Assembly (NCBI GenBank): GCA_964368445.1
Contig: CAYJAY010000001.1
Coordinates: 149,097-213,096 of the forward strand
Origin: CAYJAY01 sp964368445
GTDB lineage: Bacteria > Bacillota > Clostridia > Oscillospirales > Ruminococcaceae
Length of the DNA: 64,000 nt
Direction: 5' to 3'
Shown here: piece by piece, positions 40,728 to 49,381 of the stretch
Layout of the letters: each line of letters starts with the position of its first letter
Numbering within the stretch: position 1 is the first letter of the stretch
The notes under the pieces: generated by a model
The model's database searches: none
The model's input: the letters and a program-made list of their open reading frames with translations, nothing else
What the model was told of the DNA's origin: nothing
Translations under genes and position numbers: made by a program

Positions 40728-40928
40728 TTACTCAAAAACAAAGATTTTTTCAATAGGAGCGCCAACAACCCTTGAAATGTCGATAGCAAGTTTTAACGAG
40801 GGGTTATATTTTGCGGCTTCTAAACGAATTATCGTTTCGCGCCGAACCCCAACTTTTTGTGCTAGTTCCTCTTGTGTCAAGCGAGCGTAGGTTCTATACT
40901 CTTTAAGATTACTAATAAATGTCGGCAT
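40728..40928 (-). CDS. XRE-family helix-turn-helix regulator
   Basis: A compact 66-residue Cro/CI-type DNA-binding protein. The HTH is LTQEELAQKVGVRRETIIRLEAAKYNPSLKLAIDISRVV. The ending GAPIEKIFVFE is typical of small YozG-like regulators. Its ribosome binding site (AAAGGAATAG) overlaps the stop of the upstream DUF3796 gene. Such pairs are common in Firmicutes; it probably regulates its own operon, perhaps through the GTGA-N8-TCAC dyad at 41322. Confidence 0.88.
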   Translation of the reverse strand: MPTFISNLKEYRTYARLTQEELAQKVGVRRETIIRLEAAKYNPSLKLAIDISRVVGAPIEKIFVFE

Positions 40929-40939
40929 ATTGTTGGTTA

Positions 40940-41299
40940 CTATTCCTTTTCATAATTGCAAAAGAATATCGCGTACGCTAAAAATGTTGCGGAATAGGTC
41001 AAAGCGCCGAATAAAACTATCACAACACTATTTAACGCAAAAAAACTTGCTAAAAGCGTGAGCAAAGAAAGCGATATCGCGGGAATTATCAAAGCACGTT
41101 TAACCGCCTTGTTTCGGTTTTCGATATATCTTTCGTCCGGCATCTCGTGGGCTATTTTTGATATAAAGAAAAAATTGAAATGAGCAAAATGCATAAATAA
41201 CAAAAGCGTCGCCGCGTGACCTGTGTTAAAAAACAAAAAGCCTAAAAACCCTAGAAAGCCCAAAAATCCAAAGTAAGTTAGATATCTTCTTTGTTGCAT
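40940..41299 (-). CDS. DUF3796-like small membrane protein
   Basis: A 119-residue protein with a Gly/Phe/Leu-rich N-terminus (YFGFLGFLGFLGFLFF), which is the mark of DUF3796-like proteins. A second hydrophobic hairpin lies near residues 75-112. AAGGAG precedes the ATG. It is followed directly by the XRE regulator. Function unknown. Confidence 0.75.
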   Translation of the reverse strand: MQQRRYLTYFGFLGFLGFLGFLFFNTGHAATLLLFMHFAHFNFFFISKIAHEMPDERYIENRNKAVKRALIIPAISLSLLTLLASFFALNSVVIVLFGALTYSATFLAYAIFFCNYEKE

Positions 41300-41321
41300 A
41301 GCAGTTGCACTCCTTAAAAAT

Positions 41322-41337
41322 GTGATGTAATTGTCAC
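41322..41337. promoter_or_regulatory. GTGA-N8-TCAC dyad upstream of the DUF3796/XRE pair
   Basis: A perfect four-base dyad 23 bases upstream of the DUF3796 start, where an XRE autoregulator could bind. It is short, so chance is possible. Confidence 0.3.
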
Positions 41338-41444
41338 TGTTATGTTATAAATATATCACTTTTTTTGGGTTTGTCAAGCGCTCTTTAAAAACTGGTGTAT
41401 AAAAAAGAATAAATATATAATTTTGGGCAATAGATTGTCTTGTC

Positions 41445-41473
41445 TTGTCTTGTTTTTGTTTAATTGATATAAT
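41445..41473 (+). promoter_or_regulatory. Putative sigma-A promoter for the VOC gene
   Basis: TTGTCT (41445-41450), a 17-base spacer and TATAAT (41468-41473) with an extended TG. The -35 lies in a short TTGTC/TCTTG pentamer repeat (41435-41453). Confidence 0.55.
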
Positions 41474-41515
41474 CAAACCGTAATCAAAAATTACATAATA
41501 AAGGAGACAAAGACA

Positions 41516-41899
41516 ATGAAGATAGAACATAGTGCTCTTTACGTTAATGATCTCGAAACAACTAAACAATTCTACAAAAAGTATTTTGGTGCAAAAAACA
41601 ACGAATTGTATCACAACAAAAACACAGGGTTTAAATCATACTTTTTGACGTTTGAAGATGGGGCAAGGCTCGAGATTATGAATTTGCCCGAGCTAGAACC
41701 AAAAAGCCAAAACGATAAGCGCGAGGGTTATATCCATCTAGCGTTTAGCATTGGAAGCAAACAAGAGGTTGAACGTCTTACTGCTGAAATTCAAAACGAC
41801 GGTTTTGAAGTGACAAGTTTTCCGAGAACTACGGGGGACGGATATTTTGAAAGTTGCGTTAAAGACCCCGAGGGAAATTTGGTCGAGATAACGACATAA
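41516..41899 (+). CDS. VOC superfamily (glyoxalase/dioxygenase-like) protein
   Basis: A 127-residue protein with the VOC pattern: IEHSALYVNDLETTKQFYKKYFGA at the start, a middle beta-strand ARLEIM, YIHLAFSIGSKQEV, and at the end YFESCVKDPEGNLVEIT. His4, Glu54, His84 and Glu at the end fit the metal-ligand positions of the fold. The reaction is unknown; candidates include glyoxalase-like isomerisation or antibiotic/drug binding. AAAGGAGA precedes the ATG. Monocistronic. Confidence 0.85.
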   Translation: MKIEHSALYVNDLETTKQFYKKYFGAKNNELYHNKNTGFKSYFLTFEDGARLEIMNLPELEPKSQNDKREGYIHLAFSIGSKQEVERLTAEIQNDGFEVTSFPRTTGDGYFESCVKDPEGNLVEITT

Positions 41900-42032
41900 C
41901 GAAAAAATGATTTTTGCAAATTAATTTTGAAATCGGTTGACTATGTTAAGCGGTTTTGTTATCATGCGAATGTTGGCTTTTAATTATAAAAAGCTAGCAT
42001 AATCTTTTGACAAATCATTTAAAAGGATTTAT

Positions 42033-42932
42033 ATGATAATAAAATCGGGTTACACATTTATATTTATAGGCGCTTGCCTTTGGGGTTCGATTGGTTTTTT
42101 TGTAACAAACCTATCCGCCGCCGGAATACCCGCGTCAACCGTTGCGTTTTTAAGGCTGTTCTACAGTATGGTAATTCTTTTTTTATATCTGCTTTTTCGA
42201 CATGGAATTGGATACTTTAAGATAGATAAAACGGGAATTTTTGCTTGTTTTATATTAGGGGTGTTTGCACAAGGACTTTTTAACTTTTGCTATAACAACA
42301 CGATTGTTATGCTTGGCGCGACGTCTGCTTCGGTTCTTCTTTACACAGCGCCGGCGTTTGTCTGCCTTGCCGCAGTTTGGTTGTTCAAAGAAAAGATGTC
42401 GGTAAAAAAGACAGTTGCGCTCGCGGTGAATTTTTTGGGATGTATATTTACCGTCACGGGCGGGGTGTTTGACGAGATTACGTTTTCGGTTGTCGGGGTC
42501 GTGTTCGGAATATTAAGCGGTTTTTTGTACAGCCTTATAACGACGGTCGGCAAGATGTACACCGACAGATATGATCCATTTTTAATCGTGTTTTATAGTT
42601 TTGTTTTCGGAACGTTGACGATGTTTTTAATCGCCGACCCTTTAGAGCAAATCGACGTTATCGTTACTCTACCAAACATTTTTTGGGCGGTGTCGCTTGC
42701 GGTTGTTGCGACAATTTTGCCGTATCTTTTGTATATGTACGGAATGTCCAAAGGGGTTGAAGCTTCGACGGCTCCGATTGTCGCGTCGGTCGAGGTTGTT
42801 GTGGCGTCGTTGTTTGGGCTTTTTCTCCTTTTTGAATCGGTTTCTGCCCCGAAGATTTTTGGCATATCGCTTGTGTTGGCGTCGATAGTTATTATGAACA
42901 TCAAAACAAAAAAGGACAAAACCTTTCTTTAA
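42033..42932 (+). CDS. EamA/DMT family transporter
   Basis: A 299-residue protein with ten membrane helices in two EamA repeats. The first repeat begins IFIGACLWGSIGFFVTNLSAAGIPASTVAFLR, and the second ends ASVEVVVASLFGLFLLFESVSAPKIFGISLVLASIVIM. Family members export amino acids and metabolites (RhaT/RarD-like). Substrate unknown. AAAAGGAT lies just before the ATG. It converges on the AraC regulator with four bases between. Confidence 0.9.
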   Translation: MIIKSGYTFIFIGACLWGSIGFFVTNLSAAGIPASTVAFLRLFYSMVILFLYLLFRHGIGYFKIDKTGIFACFILGVFAQGLFNFCYNNTIVMLGATSASVLLYTAPAFVCLAAVWLFKEKMSVKKTVALAVNFLGCIFTVTGGVFDEITFSVVGVVFGILSGFLYSLITTVGKMYTDRYDPFLIVFYSFVFGTLTMFLIADPLEQIDVIVTLPNIFWAVSLAVVATILPYLLYMYGMSKGVEASTAPIVASVEVVVASLFGLFLLFESVSAPKIFGISLVLASIVIMNIKTKKDKTFL

Positions 42933-42936
42933 TCGT

Positions 42937-43815
42937 CTAGCTTTGTTCTAATTTTCTATATTCGGATGGAGTCATTTTATAAAGCGCTTTAAAACTTTTT
43001 GAAAAGTAGCTCATCTCAACAAAGCCACAACTTAAAGCGATGTCTATAATAGGTTGGGAAGAGGTTTTAAGAGCAAAAGCCGACCGTTCTATTCGGTAGG
43101 TTTTAAGATATTTAATAGGTGAAGTGTTAAGCAGCGTTTTAAAACATCTTAAACACTCGCTTTCTTTTATATTTGCGCTGTTTGCTATGTCTAAAAGCGT
43201 TATATCTTCGCCATAGTTGCAATGTATAAAAGACAACATTAATTTACAACGATTAAGTTGTCTTGTTTTTTTTGCGTCGACAGGCAGAGTGTTTTTTTCA
43301 GTAGCTTTGATAATAGCTATAATTATTCCGGTTATATGTTCGCGAACGGAAAACTCGAATGCAAAAGGTTTTTTTGCAAAAATTTCATACGCAGATAATA
43401 CAGTCTCACACATTTCGTCGGTTAAAATAACGCTTGCAACCGAACATTCGTTAAGCAGTCGGTGGAGATAGTTTTGGTATAATATGCTGGTTAAATCCCC
43501 ATAGATAAATTTTGAATCAAGAACGAACGATTTAATAAAACAGTTGGTCTCATCAAAGTTTACACATGAATGAAGCCTTCCTGAGTTTATAAAAATTCCT
43601 TCGCCGACAGATAAAACGAACTTTTCCCCCTCGACAACAAGTTCCATCTTGCCGCTTACAACCACAATTAGTTCTATCTCGTCATGCCAATGGTATGGGA
43701 CGGGTTCGGCTTTTAAATCATCGTTATAAATAGCGACTGGGAATTCGCTGCTGCCTTTCAAATTTAGTTCTTTGTTGGTTTTGTCCAACACTATGCCACA
43801 AGAATTGGGTTCCAT
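42937..43815 (-). CDS. AraC family regulator with cupin sensor domain
   Basis: A 292-residue regulator. Residues 20-110 form a cupin domain (VPYHWHDEIELIVVVSGKMEL, then EGIFINSGRLHSC). The C-terminal AraC/XylS DNA-binding domain has two HTH units ending IDIALSCGFVEMSYFSKSFKALYKMTPSEYRK. The N-terminal cupin probably senses a small ligand. It is divergent from the MFS transporter (43964), its likely target, and convergent with EamA. Confidence 0.9.
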   Translation of the reverse strand: MEPNSCGIVLDKTNKELNLKGSSEFPVAIYNDDLKAEPVPYHWHDEIELIVVVSGKMELVVEGEKFVLSVGEGIFINSGRLHSCVNFDETNCFIKSFVLDSKFIYGDLTSILYQNYLHRLLNECSVASVILTDEMCETVLSAYEIFAKKPFAFEFSVREHITGIIIAIIKATEKNTLPVDAKKTRQLNRCKLMLSFIHCNYGEDITLLDIANSANIKESECLRCFKTLLNTSPIKYLKTYRIERSAFALKTSSQPIIDIALSCGFVEMSYFSKSFKALYKMTPSEYRKLEQS

Positions 43816-43926
43816 CTGCTCTCCTTATACGCTTTAAACAATTTATAAAATTTATTCGATTTATAACTTTTGGCGAAATAGTTATATGTTTGTGCGGAAT
43901 TTTAATAGCAAATTGTAAAATCAAGA

Positions 43927-43935
43927 TGATATAAT
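43927..43935 (+). promoter_or_regulatory. Extended -10 promoter of the MFS gene
   Basis: TGATATAAT is an extended -10 element, 28 bases before the start. I see no good -35 box, which extended promoters often lack, or which the AraC activator may substitute. Confidence 0.45.
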
Positions 43936-43963
43936 TATACCGTAAACAAAACGGAGGTTCAAC

Positions 43964-45145
43964 ATGGTAACACTACTTTTAGCACTTGTCTATCTTTCTT
44001 TTATAAGTCTCGGCTTGCCAGACGCAGTTTTAGGCTCGGCTTGGCCGGTTATAAGCCAAGAGTTTGGGGTTTCGGTCTCAAACATGGGGATAGTAACGAT
44101 TATAATTTCGGCGGGAACTGTCATTTCAAGCCTTAACAGCAACAGGTTAATAAACAAATTTGGCGTACACAAAGTAACAGCGTGTAGCATTTTAGTAACC
44201 GCGATTTCGTTGTTTGGGTTTTCTGCTAGTCCTTCTTTTTTGGTGATTTGTCTTTGGGCGATACCATATGGTTTGGGTGCAGGAAGCGTAGACACCGCTT
44301 TAAACAACTTTGTCTCGGTTAACTTTGAAAGCAAACACATGAGTTGGTTACATTGTATGTGGGGAGCGGGGGCGACACTTGGGCCATATATTATGGGTAT
44401 GGCGCTTACGGGTGGATTCACGTTTCGAACGGGGTATATCGTCCTTTTTGCCATCCAAGCAGTACTTGCGGTTGTTGTCATGATTTCTGCTCCTGTTTGG
44501 AAATCTAAAGTTAATATAAAAAACGATATTTCAGGGGAACTTGAAAACAAAAACCTCACTTTAAAAGAGATTTTTGAGATACGCGGTGTTAAACAGATAG
44601 CGTTTGCGCTTTTTTGCTTTTGCGCAATTGAACAAACGGCAGGGTTGTGGGCGAGTAGCTACCTAGTTTTTAATCGTGGGATATCCCCCGAAGTGGCCGC
44701 AGGATTTTCAGCACTCTTCTATCTAGGTATAACGATTGGCAGGGGGGTCAGTGGCTTTATTGCAATCAAATACAACGACAAACAGATGATACGTGGTGGC
44801 ACGGTTATTATAGCACTAGGGGTTGCGACGTTGCTTATACCGTTTGGTGATTATACGGCTTTTGTAGGCGTAACGTTAATTGGGCTTGGCGCCGCCCCTG
44901 TTTTTCCATGTATGCTTCATTCAATTCCATATAACTTCGGGGTTAACAATTCGCAAGCAATAACAGGGGTTCAGATGGCTTCGGCATATACCGGAACTCT
45001 TTTAATGCCGGCAGTTTTCGGGGTTATAGGCAGAGAGATAAGCTTTAGCTTATACCCTGTTTATCTCGGAATTATGCTTGTGATTATGGTTGTTATGCAT
45101 GAATGGATGTTAAAGAAAGTTAACAAGTTTTCGGAAAAAGAATAA
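43964..45145 (+). CDS. MFS transporter
   Basis: A 393-residue protein with twelve predicted helices. It opens with LALVYLSFISLGLPDAVLGSAWP, typical of the sugar/FucP-like and related MFS families, has an N-terminal-half loop SLNSNRLINKFGVHKVTACS (MFS motif A variant), and GAAPVFPCMLHSIPYNFG in the second half. Substrate unknown. GGAGG lies seven bases before the ATG. Controlled probably by the divergent AraC protein. Confidence 0.88.
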   Translation: MVTLLLALVYLSFISLGLPDAVLGSAWPVISQEFGVSVSNMGIVTIIISAGTVISSLNSNRLINKFGVHKVTACSILVTAISLFGFSASPSFLVICLWAIPYGLGAGSVDTALNNFVSVNFESKHMSWLHCMWGAGATLGPYIMGMALTGGFTFRTGYIVLFAIQAVLAVVVMISAPVWKSKVNIKNDISGELENKNLTLKEIFEIRGVKQIAFALFCFCAIEQTAGLWASSYLVFNRGISPEVAAGFSALFYLGITIGRGVSGFIAIKYNDKQMIRGGTVIIALGVATLLIPFGDYTAFVGVTLIGLGAAPVFPCMLHSIPYNFGVNNSQAITGVQMASAYTGTLLMPAVFGVIGREISFSLYPVYLGIMLVIMVVMHEWMLKKVNKFSEKE

Positions 45146-45149
45146 ATTT

Positions 45150-45175
45150 AAAGCACCCCAAAAAACGGGTGCTTT
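45150..45175 (+). terminator. Intrinsic terminator of the MFS gene
   Basis: Nine-base arms AAAGCACCC and GGGTGCTTT with an eight-base loop and a following T-rich run. Confidence 0.8.
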
Positions 45176-45249
45176 TTGCTTTTTGCATTATTGCCTTATC
45201 CTTTAAATTAATATATACTTAAATTTAAAAGGAAAGGTAAAGGGGAAAA

Positions 45250-45354
45250 GTTTGAAAAACAAGATTTTTCAAACACCGTTTTGTGCTTTTTGCCAAATAC
45301 GTCAGGCAAAACTTTTTCACTATAAAAATTTATGTGAAAAAAGTCGCACAAAAC
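45250..45354 (+). promoter_or_regulatory. Structured 5' leader, candidate cis-regulatory RNA (three-way junction)
   Basis: First a hairpin with ten-base arms GTTTGAAAAA/TTTTTCAAAC (45250-45274). Next a closed three-way junction: P1 GTTTTGTGC (45278-45286) with GCACAAAAC (45346-45354), P2 TTTTGCC (45288-45294) with GGCAAAA (45305-45311), and P3 TTTTTCAC (45313-45320) with GTGAAAAA (45334-45341). The ribosome binding site AAGGAA begins a few bases after P1. It resembles no riboswitch I know. All arms are AT-rich, so covariation evidence is needed. Confidence 0.45.
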
Positions 45355-45376
45355 TAAAAAAGGAATGGTTATAATT

Positions 45377-45841
45377 ATGAAAAAAGTATTAGTTCTATCG
45401 ATATTCATTATAATTGTTGTTTGTTTAACAGCAGGGTGCGCTAGCTCGTCTGAAATAGATTATGTCGATTTCTTGATACCTGTTGAAGGGGTGGACGGCG
45501 TGACGGAGTTTACGACGGAAGACGCAAAACAAGCCAAGGTTACGACGATTGAAAGCACTATTACCAACCAATCGGGAACGTCAAAACAATATAGCTTTGC
45601 CGGAGTTCTTTTGACCGACGTTTTGTACACACTTGGGATAGACGATTATGAGGTTATAACGATCGAAGCAAGCGACGGCTTTAGCGTAGATTTTGATAAA
45701 GTGGCGCTAGCGGAACAAGGCGTAGTTTTAGCGTGGCTTGAAAGCGGCGAACCGCTAGAAGATAACTCGATTACGGTAGCGCCCGAAGAGGGAAGCGGAA
45801 AAAATTATATAAAATTTGTGTCAAAAATTATCGTTCAATAG
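45377..45841 (+). CDS. Lipoprotein with molybdopterin/SUOX-like domain
   Basis: A 154-residue lipoprotein with a signal peptide ending in LTAGC. The mature part resembles the oxidoreductase molybdopterin-binding (sulfite oxidase) fold: YSFAGVLLTDVLYTLGI, EASDGFSVDF, GVVLAWLESGEPLED, then KNYIKFVSKIIV. No cysteine sits at the usual molybdenum-ligand position, so it is probably a binding or scaffold version rather than an enzyme. Start at 45377 rather than 45365 to keep the ribosome binding site spacing. It heads the cluster of ECF, FMN-binding and MobB-like genes. Confidence 0.7.
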   Translation: MKKVLVLSIFIIIVVCLTAGCASSSEIDYVDFLIPVEGVDGVTEFTTEDAKQAKVTTIESTITNQSGTSKQYSFAGVLLTDVLYTLGIDDYEVITIEASDGFSVDFDKVALAEQGVVLAWLESGEPLEDNSITVAPEEGSGKNYIKFVSKIIVQ

Positions 45842-45856
45842 TCGGTGGTGTTTAAC

Positions 45857-47239
45857 ATGAAAAAGAAAATTCTATATATTTTAGCGTTTATAATGACGGT
45901 GGGTTTGCTTTGTTCATGCGCAAACGGGGGCGAAACGCAAAACCCCGTTCTTGACGACGGAGCATATGTGACGTCGGCTAAAAGTAAAAACGGTGACTTG
46001 ATGGTCGAGATGGTTGTCGAAAACGGCGTTATCTCGTCACTTCAAGTGTTGTCACACAGCGACGACGTTGAATACGCCCAAAAAGCGATTGATGAGCTTC
46101 CGTCCATTATAGTCGAATCCCAAAGTCTTGGGGTTGATGTAATATCGGGCGCAACGCTTACAAGCCGAGGAATATTAGCAGCGGCGGCGAACGCCATTCG
46201 CGAAGCGGGGCCACATCCGAGAGATTTCGGATATGTCGCAACGGGTGAAGTTGCAAATGCTCAACAACTTACGATTGTCGGCGGAACAAACGGAGAGATA
46301 ACTTTAACGGGGGAAGATGTTAAAGGTTTTGAAGCGGTCGATATCTCGACAGTTTCGGTTAACTCGTCCGGGACGGAAAAAACCGTAGAGGCAAAAGGAA
46401 CGAAGCTTCAAGATATCCTTGAAGCAAACGGTTTAAGCCAACTTGACTATGGTTCGATTATTCTAACCGCGTCGGACGGCTATTCTATCGAAGTTCCAAG
46501 CGAGGTGCTTGAAACAAGAGATATCATAATTGCATATGAAGTTAACGGCGAAGAGGTAGATCTTCGAACCGTCGTGCCGGACGAGCGGGCGATGTATTGG
46601 GTTAAGTTTATCTCTAAAATCGAACTTTTAGATCCAAAACAAGCGGAACAAACAAAAAGAATTGCAATAATAGAAACACACATTAACCTTTCAACCGAAC
46701 CGGAAGACTATAACTACAACGGTTCTATAGATAAGGCTGTTCCACTTAATAGTGCCGTTTTGTTGGGGTCTTCAAGTGAAGATGAGTTTGTTACGATTGT
46801 GGGGCTTGACGGTTGGAGCAAAACCGAAAGGTTCGAACTTGCGGCGGCTCAATATCTAAAGATTACGGGGGAACACGCCCCGATGTTCATAGGCCCCGAT
46901 CTTCCAGAGGGCATGAGAATGAAACAAACGCTCATGTTTAAGTTTGGCGACGAATGTTTGTTGAGCGGAGAGATGGCAATCCAAAAACTTGAAGAGGAGC
47001 AAAAACCTCTGACGCTTTTGAGCCTTTTGGAACTTGCCGAGTTTTCGTATACCGAAGATGATGTTATATCGGTAATGTATGGAAACGGAGTTTTCCATGT
47101 CGAAATATCGGCGAAGGAACTTTTAAAAGCAGAAATTAAGTTTGAAGATGGCAAATTTTTGATTAACTATTATGACGAAGATTCGATGTATAACAAAGAT
47201 ATTTCGGAACAGATTTTGAGCATTTATCTAGTACCTTGA
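45857..47239 (+). CDS. FMN-binding (flavinylated) lipoprotein with SUOX-like domain
   Basis: A 460-residue lipoprotein (lipobox LCSC, Cys21). Residues 35-115 are an FMN-binding domain with the flavinylation motif DVISGAT (94-100); Thr100 would receive FMN from an ApbE transferase. Residues about 140-270 are a SUOX-like domain (GTKLQDILEANGL, LTASDGYSIEVP, IIIAYEVNGEEVD). The C-terminal 190 residues form a third domain with possible similarity to the same fold (FVTIVGLDGWSKT). No ApbE is in the window. Such flavinylated proteins carry electrons outside the membrane; here the link to ECF and MobB-like genes suggests a cofactor role. Confidence 0.75.
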   Translation: MKKKILYILAFIMTVGLLCSCANGGETQNPVLDDGAYVTSAKSKNGDLMVEMVVENGVISSLQVLSHSDDVEYAQKAIDELPSIIVESQSLGVDVISGATLTSRGILAAAANAIREAGPHPRDFGYVATGEVANAQQLTIVGGTNGEITLTGEDVKGFEAVDISTVSVNSSGTEKTVEAKGTKLQDILEANGLSQLDYGSIILTASDGYSIEVPSEVLETRDIIIAYEVNGEEVDLRTVVPDERAMYWVKFISKIELLDPKQAEQTKRIAIIETHINLSTEPEDYNYNGSIDKAVPLNSAVLLGSSSEDEFVTIVGLDGWSKTERFELAAAQYLKITGEHAPMFIGPDLPEGMRMKQTLMFKFGDECLLSGEMAIQKLEEEQKPLTLLSLLELAEFSYTEDDVISVMYGNGVFHVEISAKELLKAEIKFEDGKFLINYYDEDSMYNKDISEQILSIYLVP

Positions 47240-47405
47240 AAAATCTAATAATTCACAACAGATGCCGAGATGTTTTTGTTCAAAACAAGGCGGAGGATTG
47301 AGTAATACTGTATGTATTCCGATTGACGACAACGAAGATTTGGGCAAAAAGAGCCGGCAGATGTGTGGAGGCTTGGGTTTTACAAGGTAGAAGGGATTTA
47401 ATGGG
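47240..47405 (+). promoter_or_regulatory. 166-base leader with hairpins and a 42-codon Cys-rich frame, before the ECF S component
   Basis: This gap contains a GTTTT/AAAAC hairpin inside GCC/GGC arms (47264-47293), a second hairpin AATAC/GTATT (47304-47318), and a GGC/GCC pair near 47343-47355. A 42-codon frame (ATG 47262 to TAG 47388) runs through it and encodes MPRCFCSKQGGGLSN... with four Cys, but it has no visible ribosome binding site. It may be a structured regulatory RNA for the transporter gene, or a very small gene. Confidence 0.35.
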
Positions 47406-47948
47406 GTGAAAAAATTTTTAGAGCGTTTTTCTATCTACCATCTTGTTGTTATATCGCTTATGGCGGCGGTTGGAATTGCGGTTAAAAGCATAGTTGTTCC
47501 GCTTGTTCAAATAGTCACAAGTTCGCTTTTTATCCCGGGCGGCGCGCTTGCGGGCGGAATATACATGCTTTTCATAGTGCTTTCCGCCGGAATTTGTGAC
47601 AGGGTAGGAGCGGGAACTCTTACAGGGTTGGTTCAAGCAATTATGGTTATAATAGCGGGAATTAGCGGCTCGCACGGAGTAGCAAGCCTTTTGACATACA
47701 CCCTTCCGGGGGTTGCGGTTGATCTTATTTTTTTGATTGGCAAAAACAAAGATAAGACAGTTTTAAATTTCTTGTTCGCCGGCATTGCCGCAAACATAAC
47801 GGGGAGTATGCTAGTTAGCATGGTGTTTTTCGCCTTGCCGCTTGTTCCGTTTTTGTTTAGCGCCGCGCTAGCCTCGCTTTCGGGCGCTGTTGGAGGAGTA
47901 GTTGCATGGCAACTTTTTATAAAACTAAAAAAAACCGGGCTCGTTTAA
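47406..47948 (+). CDS. ECF transporter substrate-binding (S) component
   Basis: A 180-residue membrane protein with five or six helices. It has the S-component layout with a conserved glycine-rich segment (SLFIPGGALAGGIYMLFIVLSAGICDRVGAGTLTGLVQAIMVII) and a C-terminal helix pair, resembling YkoE/HMP-type S components. The GTG start (47406) has AAGGGA nine bases before. Its substrate is not inferable; the operon context (FMN- and molybdopterin-like domains, MobB-like P-loop) hints at a pterin, flavin or metal-cofactor ligand. It overlaps the next gene by 43 bases. Confidence 0.72.
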   Translation: MKKFLERFSIYHLVVISLMAAVGIAVKSIVVPLVQIVTSSLFIPGGALAGGIYMLFIVLSAGICDRVGAGTLTGLVQAIMVIIAGISGSHGVASLLTYTLPGVAVDLIFLIGKNKDKTVLNFLFAGIAANITGSMLVSMVFFALPLVPFLFSAALASLSGAVGGVVAWQLFIKLKKTGLV

Positions 47949-49381
47949 AAGATTTTCTTTTAATCGCAACTATCATGACGTTGGTTTCGGGGTGTGTTTC
48001 AAACGAACAGTATCCCGAAAACAGCGCGTTTTACGTTGTGGGCGATGTCCAAAACTCTGTTAGATTTACAGGGGACGAAACAAAAGATTTTTACGAGATA
48101 GAAAAAGACGGCGAAAAATTTAAAGCTGTGTCTCTTGAAAACATAATAAATCTTGCGACCCCAAAAAGCGAAGAGTATAACGTTTTGCTTGTCGGAAAAG
48201 ACGGACTTACGGCAGAGATATCAAACAACAAACTTTCTGAATGTTCCGTTGCGTATTCCGACAAAAACGGTTGGCACAATATAACGGACGGTTACCCAAT
48301 AAGCAGCAATATAAAACTGCTTGACAAGATAGTAGTGGTTTCAAACGAGATATATTCCGATTATGTTTCGTTTTCAAGCGAGAGCGAAACAAACTTTGTT
48401 TCGCCGGGGAGTATCTACAAAACGGCGTATAACCATGTTTTAAACGTTGAGGGCACAAGCGAGATAGAGGGCGAAACGGTCACAGTTTATACAAGAAATA
48501 TAACGCTACCGCTTGAAAGCTTGCTTTCGTTTGAAAGTTCGATAGCTATCTTTACAAAAGACGGCGACAGTTTCCACGACCGGCCGACCGAACAAAGCGC
48601 GGTTTTGTTTACGAACAACGGGGTGGACTATGTTAAGTCGACGGGCGAGAAAGTTGAAAATGTTGCCGGAATAATTGCCGACCCGCCTCTTTTTTCGATA
48701 ACCGAGGTTTATAACGACGTTGTTCGTTTGGTACAAGATGGCGAAAACGTCATCGTGATAGAGCTTGACGGGTTTGGGAAAAACATCTTTGACAAGGCGA
48801 ACGAGCAGGGGGTAATTCCGTTTATGTCGTCGCTTGAAGTTCAGTTTGCAAACGCGTTTTATCCAACCATTTCAAACGTTAATCTCGCGTCGATGTTTAC
48901 GGGGAAAAAGCCAATCGAAACCGGCATTTTATCAAGGGACAGCCGTGAATATGACGTCGAGGATATCTTTGAAACGTTACAAAAAAACGGCAAAACTTCG
49001 GTTTATGTCGAGGGGAGCATGAGTCTTTTAAACAGTTCGTTGCAACCGATTTTGTCGATACCGCAACAAGGGGAAAGTTCAGATGATGCGGTTTATAAAA
49101 ATGTTTTGAAAGCTTTTGAACAAAACCCGAATTTTATATATGCGCATTTCCACGGTATCGACGACGACGCTTCAAAGTTTGGTCCATATAGCGAACAAAA
49201 CCTAAAAACGGTTGAGCAAGCGGACAGGATGGTTCAAGAAATTGCAAAAAGTTTTGATGGAACGATTATGATAGTAGCCGACCACGGCGTTGAACAAGTC
49301 GAGGGGGGCGGACAACATGATTTTGTGTCGTATAACAACATTGTTGTTCCGTATATTATCTATAAGGGAGAAAAAGAATGA
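47906..49381 (+). CDS. Lipoprotein alkaline-phosphatase-superfamily phosphoesterase with N-terminal SUOX-like domain
   Basis: A 491-residue lipoprotein (lipobox LVSGC) starting within the end of the S component after GGAGG. Residues about 45-260 contain one or two SUOX-like modules (YEIEKDGEKFKAVSLENIIN). From about 275 an alkaline phosphatase/phosphodiesterase fold follows: VIVIELDGFGKNIF (metal site), FANAFYPTISNVNLASMFTG with the nucleophile Thr/Ser region, HFHGIDDDASKFGP, and MIVADHGVEQVEGGGQHDF. It could cleave a phosphate or nucleotide from an imported compound outside the membrane. Its stop overlaps the next gene. Confidence 0.75.
   Translation: MATFYKTKKNRARLKDFLLIATIMTLVSGCVSNEQYPENSAFYVVGDVQNSVRFTGDETKDFYEIEKDGEKFKAVSLENIINLATPKSEEYNVLLVGKDGLTAEISNNKLSECSVAYSDKNGWHNITDGYPISSNIKLLDKIVVVSNEIYSDYVSFSSESETNFVSPGSIYKTAYNHVLNVEGTSEIEGETVTVYTRNITLPLESLLSFESSIAIFTKDGDSFHDRPTEQSAVLFTNNGVDYVKSTGEKVENVAGIIADPPLFSITEVYNDVVRLVQDGENVIVIELDGFGKNIFDKANEQGVIPFMSSLEVQFANAFYPTISNVNLASMFTGKKPIETGILSRDSREYDVEDIFETLQKNGKTSVYVEGSMSLLNSSLQPILSIPQQGESSDDAVYKNVLKAFEQNPNFIYAHFHGIDDDASKFGPYSEQNLKTVEQADRMVQEIAKSFDGTIMIVADHGVEQVEGGGQHDFVSYNNIVVPYIIYKGEKE

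Noticed and set aside
45250..45354. TPP, FMN, purine or cobalamin riboswitch
   Set aside because: The conserved core sequences of those classes are absent; only an unnamed junction is visible.
47262..47390. A definite small Cys-rich gene
   Set aside because: The 42-codon frame has no ribosome binding site and overlaps hairpins; it is kept only as a candidate in the findings.
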